From Nitrospira sp. SG-bin2 (lineage in GTDB: Bacteria > Nitrospirota > Nitrospiria > Nitrospirales > Nitrospiraceae), in NCBI GenBank assembly GCA_002083405.1, contig LVWT01000049.1, positions 62,001-126,000 of the forward strand: a DNA stretch of 64,000 bases, given 5' to 3'. The notes under the pieces were generated by a model, which did no database searches, was not told the DNA's origin, and was given only the letters and a program-made list of their open reading frames with translations. The translations under genes were made by a program, and so were the position numbers. Positions 24,644-32,018 of the stretch are shown here, piece after piece (within the stretch, counting starts at the first letter, position 1; the number at the start of each line of letters is the position of its first letter).

Positions 24644-25588
24644 ATGAGCGCAGCGATTTTTGTCGGGATGGATGTGGCGCAAGACACCGTTGATGTGGCG
24701 GTCCAACCCGGGACGGCGTTTCACCTGGCGAATGATGAGTCAGGAGTGGCCGAGGCGGTCACGCGGCTCCAGGCCGTGCAGCCCACGTTGATTGTGCTCG
24801 AAGCGACGGGCGGGCTTGAAGTGCCGCTGGCGGGAGCGCTTGCTGCCGCCGGCTTGCCCGTCGTGGTCATCAATCCCCGGCAAGTGCGGGATTTTGCGCG
24901 AGCCACCGGACAGTTGGCGAAGACAGATCGGCTGGATGCGCAGATTCTTGCCCGCTTCGCCGAGGCGATTCGCCCACCCGTTCGCCCGATCCCCAATGAG
25001 CAGACGCAGGCCCTAGCCGCGCTGGTCGCGCGACGTCGGCAACTGATCGAGATGCTCACGGCCGAAAAGAATCGCATGCGCCTGGCCGCTCAGCCCATTC
25101 AGAAACGGGTCCAGGCCCATATCACCTGGCTAGAGAAGGAACTCGAGGGCATCAATACGGATCTGACCACGACCATGCATCAAAGTCCGGCGTGGCGTCA
25201 GAAAGAAGAGGTCTTACGGAGTGTGCCGGGAGTAGGTCCCGTGCTCACCACGACGCTCTTCGCCAATCTGCCTGAGCTGGGGACGTTGACGCGCAAAGAA
25301 GTGGCGGCCTTAGCCGGCGTGGCACCGTTCCCACGAGATAGTGGCACCCTCAAAGGCCGACGAGCGATTTGGGGTGGGCGGGCTCACGTGCGAGCCGCGC
25401 TCTACATGGCCGCACTGGTTGCCACCAGAAAGAACCCCGTGATTCGCACCTTCTATCAGCGCTTGTGTCAGGCCGGGAAGGCGAAGAAGCTGGCGTTGAC
25501 CGCGTGCATGCGGAAACTGCTGACCATCTTGAATGCGATGGTGAAAAACCGGACGCCGTGGCGGGTGGCTGTCACGCAGCCAGCTTGA
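24644..25588 (+). CDS. IS110-family transposase (DEDD recombinase)
   Basis: The 314-residue transposase is of the IS110 type. The RuvC-like DEDD domain carries FVGMDVAQDTVDVAV (Asp), LIVLEATGGLEVPLA (Glu) and KTDRLDAQILARFAE (two Asp). The C-terminal Transposase_20 helix-hairpin region follows with VPGVGPVLTTTLFANLPELG and LAGVAPFPRDSGTLKGRR, which includes the serine region used in catalysis. ACGGAGGT precedes the ATG at 24644. An in-frame extension to 24440 reads through the candidate bridge RNA and is not expected to be protein. The gene appears full length and intact. Confidence 0.92.
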   Translation: MSAAIFVGMDVAQDTVDVAVQPGTAFHLANDESGVAEAVTRLQAVQPTLIVLEATGGLEVPLAGALAAAGLPVVVINPRQVRDFARATGQLAKTDRLDAQILARFAEAIRPPVRPIPNEQTQALAALVARRRQLIEMLTAEKNRMRLAAQPIQKRVQAHITWLEKELEGINTDLTTTMHQSPAWRQKEEVLRSVPGVGPVLTTTLFANLPELGTLTRKEVAALAGVAPFPRDSGTLKGRRAIWGGRAHVRAALYMAALVATRKNPVIRTFYQRLCQAGKAKKLALTACMRKLLTILNAMVKNRTPWRVAVTQPA

Positions 25589-25650
25589 TTTTTAAGACAG
25601 TTGCAGACCCTATTTACTAGGGATGCGTGCTTGCAAGACGTGACTCCGTT

Positions 25651-26109
25651 ATGCCGTTATTGAACGTTTTTAATGGATTGAGCGGTTGGTATGTTTCGCG
25701 TTCTGCGAGTCACCTGTATGTGGTTTGGGGACTTGCGATCATTTGGGCTGTGCTGCTTGAGGTTTTCACAATGGCCGAAGGGGCCATTGTATTCAGGTTT
25801 TTTTTCATATGGTTAGATTTGTGGATGTTCTCTGTGTTGCCATTGTTATTGCTTACTCGGTTTTGGTTGATAAGGCAGATTCCGAAAAGGCGGATACTCT
25901 CTTTTCGAATCATCGGAGTGCTCCTAGTTATTATGCATCTCAACCCAGCAGATTTGTTTCAAGCGTATGGGCAAGCTTTTGATATCAATAATCCCATTTT
26001 CTATGTGTCAGCGTATACGGTATTTGCCTCTCCTCTTCTCATAGCGGTGCTTATGTTGATCGAGATTTGGAGAACCTCTCAGCTTCTGAAACGAGACAGT
26101 CGCGGGTAA
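25651..26109 (+). CDS. Hypothetical membrane protein, AT-rich
   Basis: The 152-residue protein begins MPLLNVFNGLSGWYVSRSASH. It has four likely membrane helices (YVVWGLAIIWAVLLEVF, FFFIWLDLWMFSVLPLLLL, FRIIGVLLVIMHL and FASPLLIAVLMLIEI). No family was recognised. Base composition is visibly richer in A and T than the neighbours, and it lies just right of an IS110-family element, suggesting recent transfer. A GTG at 25627 is an alternative start. No partner gene is evident. Confidence 0.55.
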   Translation: MPLLNVFNGLSGWYVSRSASHLYVVWGLAIIWAVLLEVFTMAEGAIVFRFFFIWLDLWMFSVLPLLLLTRFWLIRQIPKRRILSFRIIGVLLVIMHLNPADLFQAYGQAFDINNPIFYVSAYTVFASPLLIAVLMLIEIWRTSQLLKRDSRG

Positions 26110-26168
26110 GGTCAGAGTGTGTCGAGAGTTTGTTCGTCTGAGAGCAGACTGGTCTGAGGCATGAGGAG

Positions 26169-26375
26169 CTATTGGTCGGCAAGTGTTTGATTGTTGATTT
26201 GCAGTTTTCTGGCAGGCCTTGGGCGAAAGCCAATAGGAGGCGGTCCTGCAATCAAGCAGCGTCCTATGTCCCATCCGCCTTTCATCTGGTAGTAGAAGTT
26301 CTCAAGTCCAATCTGCTCAGCGCCATACATTAGCGTAAGGGCATCAACGCTCATACCTTCAGCCACCGGTATCAC
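26169..26375 (-). CDS. Hypothetical small protein or gene remnant
   Basis: This frame of 68 residues starts MIPVAEGMSVDALTLMYGAE and ends ARKLQINNQTLADQ. It could be the C-terminal remnant of a larger gene destroyed during the rearrangements at 26.4-27.6 kb. No domain was recognised and no Shine-Dalgarno is convincing. Confidence 0.25.
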   Translation of the reverse strand: MIPVAEGMSVDALTLMYGAEQIGLENFYYQMKGGWDIGRCLIAGPPPIGFRPRPARKLQINNQTLADQ

Positions 26376-26466
26376 CTGATTTCCTGTGGCCTTTTGTGCA
26401 GTTCTTTGCCGTTATAGCCCGCGTAGGCATCGACATGCATATGCTGTGTCGTCATGTCTTCTGCTC

Positions 26467-26496
26467 TTGTACAAGCCGGGGACCTGAGTTTATCAT
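26467..26496 (+). promoter_or_regulatory. Orphan duplicate of the fumC promoter
   Basis: TTGTAC, 18 bp, TATCAT sits inside a block of about 60 bp (26463-26525) that repeats, imperfectly, the fumC upstream block at 27600-27661. Both hexamers and the spacer length are conserved. Downstream there is only ATGGAATAA, which runs into a REP sequence, so it no longer drives a gene on this strand. Confidence 0.45.
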
Positions 26497-26541
26497 GGCG
26501 CCCGCAGCGGTTGAGAACCTTCATTAGGGAGTGTTGCACAT

Positions 26542-26573
26542 GGAATAAAAGGGGTCGGGAGTCTTTTCTTGAC
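26542..26573 (+). repeat. REP sequence, copy a
   Basis: A 32-bp sequence starting GGAATAAAAGGGGTCGGGAG is identical to the copy at 26758-26789. It belongs to the REP type associated with the downstream tyrosine transposase. Confidence 0.7.
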
Positions 26574-26757
26574 GCAGGCCGGTTGAGACGGTGTCGGCAT
26601 CGGTATCGTTCAACAACAGTCCTAAAGACTGCGGACTGAGGACTACGCCGCCTTCGGCGACGGAATACGAGTCGTTGACGGCCACGGGAGCCGCCGTCGG
26701 CTGGCCGTCCGTGAGCAAGACGTTGTCGAGGACAATCGTGCTGGTGCGATTGCCGAA
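26574..26757 (-). pseudogene. Fragment of a large cadherin/VCBS-type adhesin
   Basis: On the minus strand this stretch reads FGNRTSTIVLDNVLL followed by VAVNDSYSVAEGG and LLLNDTDADT, the start of a bacterial cadherin-like/VCBS repeat as found in giant adhesins. It is open only between the two REP copies and has no start or stop of its own. It is a captured or left-over fragment of about 60 codons. Confidence 0.6.
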
Positions 26758-26789
26758 GGAATAAAAGGGGTCGGGAGTCTTTTCTTGAC
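26758..26789 (+). repeat. REP sequence, copy b, at the left end of the RAYT gene
   Basis: It is identical over 32 bp to copy a and ends 31 bp before the transposase ATG. A diverged inverted partner lies at 27491-27517. Confidence 0.7.
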
Positions 26790-26820
26790 GGACAGACCAG
26801 GTGTCTGATAGAAGCGAGAC

Positions 26821-27492
26821 ATGCCTCGTCGTCCTCGCTTAGCTGCCGGAGATCTTGCGTATCATGTGTTGAATCGCCGTGTTGGGCGGCTGCCGTTGTT
26901 TGAGCAGCCGGCGGACTACGCCGCGTTTGAACAGATCCTGTCCGAAGCCCAGGCCCAGACCAGGATACGGATTGCCGCCTATTGCCTGATGCCAAATCAT
27001 TGGCACCTGCTGCTCTGGCCACGGCAGGATGGCGAATTGTCCGAGGTGCTGCGCTGGATCACCGTCACCCATACCCAACGCTGGCACGCCCACCATCACA
27101 CGGCTGGAACCGGGCCGGTCTATCAAGGGCGCTTCAAGTCGTTTCCCGTTCAGACGGACGAGCATTTTGTGACGGTGGCGCGCTATGTAGAGCGCAATGC
27201 GCTCCGGGCGAAACTGGTCTCACGGGCGGAGGACTGGCAATGGGGGAGTCTCTGGCGGCGAGCTCAGGGGGACGACAAGCTGACGACCTGGCTCAGTGAC
27301 TGGCCTATGGAGCGCCCACGCGATTGGCTGGCACGGGTGAATCGCCCGCAGACCGCATCCGAGGTCGAGTCGCTCCGCGTGAGTGTGCAGCGCGGGCGCC
27401 CGTTTGGCGCAGAAGGCTGGGTGCGACGGATGGCGACACGGTTCGGAATGGAATCGACCATCCGACCGCGTGGCCGTCCGAAAGGCTCATAA
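26821..27492 (+). CDS. REP-associated tyrosine transposase (RAYT)
   Basis: The 223-residue protein is of the TnpA_REP/Y1 family. It contains MPRRPRLAAGDLAYHVLNRRV, the HUH-type metal motif in YCLMPNHWHLLL (His60 and His62) and the helix YVERNALRAKLV with the candidate nucleophile Tyr122. A WQWGSLWRR segment follows, which is typical of RAYTs. Such enzymes cut single-stranded REP hairpins and are thought to spread REP elements. The gene is complete and flanked by REP-like motifs (26758-26789 left, 27491-27517 right, inverted). Confidence 0.9.
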   Translation: MPRRPRLAAGDLAYHVLNRRVGRLPLFEQPADYAAFEQILSEAQAQTRIRIAAYCLMPNHWHLLLWPRQDGELSEVLRWITVTHTQRWHAHHHTAGTGPVYQGRFKSFPVQTDEHFVTVARYVERNALRAKLVSRAEDWQWGSLWRRAQGDDKLTTWLSDWPMERPRDWLARVNRPQTASEVESLRVSVQRGRPFGAEGWVRRMATRFGMESTIRPRGRPKGS

Positions 27493-27517
27493 AGAAAGAG
27501 TCTCCTTTATTTCTTCC
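27491..27517 (-). repeat. REP-like sequence, inverted, at the right end of the RAYT gene
   Basis: Reverse-complemented, it reads GGAAGAAATAAAGGAGACTC and continues CTTTCTTT, matching the general shape of the left REP (A-rich, GG, GAGTCTTT). The stop codon of the transposase lies one base before it. Confidence 0.55.
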
Positions 27518-27603
27518 TTTGGGTTTCATCATGCCTCGTTGAGCCTCCACCATTTCCCATTCACTTCTTACGTCTTGCCTTTTATCGTCTTCTCCTCATG
27601 CCC

Positions 27604-27633
27604 TTGTACAAGCCGGGGGCCAGCGTTTATCAT
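27604..27633 (+). promoter_or_regulatory. Probable fumC promoter
   Basis: TTGTAC at 27604-27609 and TATCAT at 27628-27633 are separated by 18 bp. The -10 ends 44 bp before the fumC ATG. The conserved duplicate at 26467-26496 retains both hexamers, which supports function. Confidence 0.5.
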
Positions 27634-27677
27634 GGCGCGCACAGCGGTTAAGAACCCTTCAACATGGAGCATAGGGC

Positions 27678-29114
27678 ATGACGAAGAATAGCATTCAGCA
27701 ATCAGGGTCGACTCGAATCGAACGCGATACGATGGGCGAATTGGCTGTACCGGCCGATGCATACTATGGCGTGCAGACGGCGCGCGCGATCGAGAATTTT
27801 CCGATCAGCCCGCTGCGCATGCCGCGGTCGGTCATCCGGGCGATGGGCATGATCAAACGGGCGGCGGCCAGCGTGAATCAGTCGCTTGGCCTCTTGGACA
27901 AGAAGCCGGCCGATGTGATCAGGCAAGCCGCCACCGAGGTTGTGGACGGCAAGCTGGACGCGGAATTTCCAGTCGACATTTTTCAAACCGGCTCCGGTAC
28001 CTCCACGAACATGAATACCAATGAGGTCATCTCCAATCGCGCCACCGAACTCCTCGGCGGCGCGCGAGGCAGCAAGCTCGTGCATCCGAACGACCATGTG
28101 AATTTGGGACAATCCAGCAACGACGTGATTCCGACGGCCATTCATATTGCCGCGTCGGAGCTGATGCAACAGGAGCTCCTGCCGGCGCTGACTCGCCTGC
28201 GCAAGGCACTGGATCGGAAGGCCAAAGAGTTCGACAAGATTGTGAAAATCGGCCGGACCCATTTACAGGACGCCACGCCTGTGCGGCTGGGGCAGGAATT
28301 CGGCGGCTATGCCCGCCAGATCGAGCTCGGCATTCAGCGGGTGAAGCGGGCGCAAGAGGCCTTGAGTGAAGTGGCACTCGGTGGAACCGCGGTCGGCACC
28401 GGGTTGAACTGTCATCCGCAATTCTCGAAAAAAGTCATGGCCGTCATTTCGAAAGAAACCGGCTGTTCATTCAAGGAAGCCAAGAATCATTTCGAGGCGC
28501 AATCGGCGCAGGATTCTCTGGTCGAAGCGAGCGGTGCGTTGCGGACGATCGCGGTGAGCTTGATGAAGATTGCCAACGATATTCGCTGGCTTGGATCGGG
28601 GCCGCGCTGCGGGTTGGGAGAAATCAATTTGCCCGAAACGCAGCCTGGTTCCTCGATCATGCCGGGGAAGGTCAATCCGGTCATTGCCGAATCGGTCACG
28701 ATGGTCTGCGCACAGGTGATCGGCAATGACGTGACCGTGACGATCGGCGGGCAGGCGGCCAACTTTGAACTGATCGTGATGATGCCGGTGATGGCCTACA
28801 ATCTTCTGCAGTCGATTGAATTGCTCGCATCCGCCTCCAACAACTTTGCCGCGAAGTGTATCGAAGGCATCAAAGCCAACGAAGAACGCTGCAAGAGCTT
28901 GATCGAAGAGAGCCTCGCCATGTGCACGGCCCTGGCGCCGGCGATCGGCTACGAAGCGGCGGCGAAACTGGCCAAGGATGCTTACAAGTCCGGTAAGACC
29001 GTCCGTCAGGTGGCCAAGGAACAAAAAGTCCTGCCGGAGAAGAAGCTGACCGAACTGCTCGATCCCTGGCGCATGACCGAACCGGGCGGGCCGGTGGGGA
29101 GTGCGGGGGGATAG
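27678..29114 (+). CDS. fumC: Class II fumarate hydratase
   Basis: This 478-residue iron-independent fumarase interconverts fumarate and malate as a cytosolic homotetramer. It contains ERDTMGELAVPADAYYGVQTARA near the N-terminus, FQTGSGTSTNMNTNEVISNRA, HPNDHVNLGQSSNDVIPTA, KIGRTHLQDATP and the superfamily signature GSSIMPGKVNPV at about 325-336. Aspartases share these motifs, but the TGSGTSTNMN and overall sequence fit fumarase. The ATG at 27678 follows GGAGCATAGGGC. It forms a single-gene unit with its own promoter. Confidence 0.93.
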   Translation: MTKNSIQQSGSTRIERDTMGELAVPADAYYGVQTARAIENFPISPLRMPRSVIRAMGMIKRAAASVNQSLGLLDKKPADVIRQAATEVVDGKLDAEFPVDIFQTGSGTSTNMNTNEVISNRATELLGGARGSKLVHPNDHVNLGQSSNDVIPTAIHIAASELMQQELLPALTRLRKALDRKAKEFDKIVKIGRTHLQDATPVRLGQEFGGYARQIELGIQRVKRAQEALSEVALGGTAVGTGLNCHPQFSKKVMAVISKETGCSFKEAKNHFEAQSAQDSLVEASGALRTIAVSLMKIANDIRWLGSGPRCGLGEINLPETQPGSSIMPGKVNPVIAESVTMVCAQVIGNDVTVTIGGQAANFELIVMMPVMAYNLLQSIELLASASNNFAAKCIEGIKANEERCKSLIEESLAMCTALAPAIGYEAAAKLAKDAYKSGKTVRQVAKEQKVLPEKKLTELLDPWRMTEPGGPVGSAGG

Positions 29115-29444
29115 GCGGTGCGGGGGTGGCACATATGAACTTCTCCAGGCGCTGTCGATGCGTATGGTTCGTTCGGCTGCTTGTCTGACGCGGTTTCATA
29201 CTGACCTCTCTACTGGTGCTGTTTCATCCGTCGTATTCTCCCCTCTTCTGTAGGGTGGGAATGCCGCCAGGCGCTGTGTATTGTGTGCCTCGTGTCCGTC
29301 ATATGCTGATGTGCAGGAGATGTGCAGGAATGGAGCCGACATCGTGAATGAGCAGTGTTCCTCCTCTCATCAGGTCATAATTGCTTCCACTCGCTGCCCA
29401 CGGGCATCTATCTTAGCGTCGTTCGAACCAGAAGAGGTATTGTG
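29115..29444. other. Intergenic gap between fumC and the Ig-like lipoprotein gene
   Basis: I see no gene, repeat copy or convincing promoter in it. Short in-frame extensions of the downstream gene enter it, but lack a signal peptide. Confidence 0.5.
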
Positions 29445-31436
29445 ATGTTGAACTATGCGATGATTGCGCGAGCCGTGACACTTCCAGTGTTGGCATCGGC
29501 GATGCTTGCTGGGTGCGGCGGTGGAGATACCGTTCCGGCTGGGACAGGGGGGACAGCAGGTGTTGCAGCGGCAGGGATCGTCCAAGCGCCGGCCGGCGCA
29601 TTGGCCAGGGCGGCAACTGAGAAGTCCTGGTTCGCCTCGCTTTTCAGCGTTGCGGAAAGCTGGGCCATCGATATTACCGGCTGGACAGGTGTCTCCGGTG
29701 CGACGGTCCGTGTCTTCACCATTGATGACCACGGTGTTCCAATCGGCTCGGTGATTGCCACCGGCAGCACGAATCCAGACGGTTCCTTCAACCTGACGTT
29801 GCCGACTGGCACGGTGTTCGCCAGCAATCTCATTGCGCAGGTAGAGGACGCCCTTGCGATCACTGGCCCGATGCCGGTTGGAACAGCCAATACCCTCAGT
29901 GTGTTCATCGTCTCTTCGACCATCAATCTGAATCCGGCTACCGATGTTGCCACGAAGGCGTTGGTCGATCGGGGAGGAGAGCCGCTCTCGAACTACACTC
30001 CGGAGGAAGTTGCGCAGTACCTGGCTGTCGTGGAAACACTGGTGACGGAAAATCCTCCTGCTTCGGCCAATCTCGCCACCACATTGACACAGATCGCAGC
30101 CGCCGTGGGTGGCCAGATCACCGCTGTTTTGAATGCATTGAGCGGGACTGGTGTGGCGGATCCGGTCATCATTACGACGAGCCTTCCGAACGGCGTTCAG
30201 AACAGCCCCTATTCCAGGACCGCTCTCGCAGTAGGGGGAACAGGCGCGTTGACATGGAGCCTTCACGATGGAGCCTTACCACTTGGGTTGTCCTTAAATC
30301 AAAGCACAGGACGCATCAGCGGCACACCGACGACACCGGTGTCTCAGTCGAGCGTTATCTTAATGGTGCGGGATGCGGCAAGTCCGACGCCACGAACTGA
30401 CACGCAAGCATTGTCACTGACTATTGAACCGCTGGCGCCGCCGTCGGTGACGACAGCCTCGCCGCTTCCGGACGGGCAGGTGGGGAGCGCCTACAACACC
30501 ACCTTGACTGCGACTGGCGGCACTCCTGGATATGTATGGAGCTATGCCGTTGGATCTAACCAGCTGCCGTCTGGGCTTTCACTCAATCCTTCCGGGGTGA
30601 TTTCCGGGACGCCGAACAGCGCCGGGACCGTGCAGATCACTGTGCAGGTGACCGACAATGCCGGCCTAAGCGCCACCGGCGTATTGAGTATTACCGTTAC
30701 GTCTGTGGCACAACCGCTTTCCATCACGACCACGGCGGCTGATCCGTTGCCAGCTGGGGTGGTGGGCCAGCCGTATGCAGGGCCAACGATCCAGGCGGCT
30801 GGTGGCACACCGCCCTATACGTGGTCGATAGAGCCGACCCCGCATCCGTACGGATTTGTCATCGGATCAGGTACCGGAGTTTTGTCTGGCGGGGTATCCC
30901 AGAGTGAAGCCAGTATTGCGGTAACGGTTGTTGTGAGAGACAGCAGTAATCCTATTCAACAGGACGAGCGACGATTCTCTGTTTATTTCGGCGCGCCCTG
31001 CAATCGCGGGAACGGGGAACTTACTATCACAAATGCGCCTCCACAGTTCGGAGGCAGGTTCTGCCCCACCGGGTCTTTCATCCCAACGGAGGCGACTCTT
31101 GAGGTAGGTATAAGTTTTACAGAAGTTGAGGTGATCCCCAATTACGTGTTGTCGGAGAATGTGTTGGTTACCGTGGACAACGCCACGGGCGTGCTGAGAA
31201 GCGCTTCGATCGGACGCAATGATCAGTTTGGCATATACGGCTGGTCTTGTTCCATGGAGGATTTTTCACAGCCTGCCTGTAACGGCATCACTGTGTTACC
31301 GCAGAGCGGTGTGATCGATTTCAGGGAGGCCACCTTTACGTACCGAGGGCATCCATACGCCGGCCAGGTGATTACGTTGACAGGGCAACTTATATTCCCT
31401 GCCTTCACGCTGCCGCTGCAGCCTCCGCCTCCATAG
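29445..31436 (+). CDS. Lipoprotein with putative Ig-like (He_PIG) repeats
   Basis: The 663-residue protein starts MLNYAMIARAVTLPVLASAMLAGC, a lipoprotein signal with LAGC. An N-terminal domain (about 30-240) has a carboxypeptidase-regulatory-like stretch (VSGATVRVFTIDDHGVPIG). Three He_PIG-type units follow, each with the pattern LP-G-VG-PY, GGT, LP-GLSLN and G-ISGTP (about 245-325, 345-425 and 430-515). The tail is a cysteine-containing beta domain. It would sit on the cell surface or face the periplasm. Binding partner unknown. AGAAGAGGT precedes the ATG. Confidence 0.8.
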   Translation: MLNYAMIARAVTLPVLASAMLAGCGGGDTVPAGTGGTAGVAAAGIVQAPAGALARAATEKSWFASLFSVAESWAIDITGWTGVSGATVRVFTIDDHGVPIGSVIATGSTNPDGSFNLTLPTGTVFASNLIAQVEDALAITGPMPVGTANTLSVFIVSSTINLNPATDVATKALVDRGGEPLSNYTPEEVAQYLAVVETLVTENPPASANLATTLTQIAAAVGGQITAVLNALSGTGVADPVIITTSLPNGVQNSPYSRTALAVGGTGALTWSLHDGALPLGLSLNQSTGRISGTPTTPVSQSSVILMVRDAASPTPRTDTQALSLTIEPLAPPSVTTASPLPDGQVGSAYNTTLTATGGTPGYVWSYAVGSNQLPSGLSLNPSGVISGTPNSAGTVQITVQVTDNAGLSATGVLSITVTSVAQPLSITTTAADPLPAGVVGQPYAGPTIQAAGGTPPYTWSIEPTPHPYGFVIGSGTGVLSGGVSQSEASIAVTVVVRDSSNPIQQDERRFSVYFGAPCNRGNGELTITNAPPQFGGRFCPTGSFIPTEATLEVGISFTEVEVIPNYVLSENVLVTVDNATGVLRSASIGRNDQFGIYGWSCSMEDFSQPACNGITVLPQSGVIDFREATFTYRGHPYAGQVITLTGQLIFPAFTLPLQPPPP

Positions 31437-31451
31437 GTGACGAGTATGAGC

Positions 31452-31482
31452 GAGGAGCCATCAAGTTGTGTGATGGCCCCTC
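31452..31482 (+). terminator. Hairpin after the Ig-like lipoprotein gene
   Basis: GAGGAGCCATCA, loop AGTTGTG, TGATGGCCCCTC forms a twelve-base-pair stem with one mismatch, 15 bp after the stop. No T-run follows. Confidence 0.5.
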
Positions 31483-32018
31483 GCGATAGAATAACCGAGA
31501 TGCTTCTGCGTGGCGTCGTAGGGTGGCCCGCTGTTGCGGGGGCAATATCGCTATAGAGAACCCCAGGACTTTTCAAACATCTGCAGTCTTCATCGGGAAG
31601 TTGAGCCTAGCGTTTCCTCCAGATCGTCCTGACGTTTCCTGAATGGGTTCTTTCTCTAAGTGAGACCTCTTTGAGGCACGTACGGTGCTGTTCCTGAGAT
31701 CTTCCCGCTTCTGCTCTTTGAACGATGCGACTGGCCCCGCTTGGGTCTCTTGGTTGGGGGGCCTAAGCGGGCTGTTGATATAGGGCCGGCATCGTAACCG
31801 GTGCAAACGACATTCAAGGCCGAGAGTGGTGGAGCAGAATCTTGCTGGAGCTTGCAGGGAGCTTCTGGTAGATTCCCACGCGCACAGGGCTTCGCCGCTG
31901 ACAGGCGTGATTTCCCGATCAAGGTAGTCCCATTCAGTCAGTCCGGCGAATCATTCATTTTCTTGTTGCCGAGCGCTAGAACTCAACTGGCGTTCAGAAA
32001 GATCGGTTATCCATACAG
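31483..32018. other. Intergenic gap upstream of tex
   Basis: About 530 bp without a supported gene. Short frames exist on both strands but have biased, non-protein-like composition and no ribosome binding site. I see no repeat copy here. Confidence 0.5.

Larger units (their letters stand above)
24445..25610 (+). mobile_element. IS110-family insertion sequence (ends approximate)
   Basis: The element comprises the structured left end and the transposase gene. The boundaries are not resolved: I see no terminal inverted repeats or target duplication, as expected for IS110-type recombination. The right end is probably shortly after 25588. Confidence 0.6.

Noticed and set aside
26372..27022. A 216-codon open frame on the minus strand across the REPs and the RAYT start
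   Set aside because: It is antisense to the RAYT gene, runs through both REPs and has Arg/Ser-rich, non-protein-like composition. It is a shadow frame of GC-rich DNA.
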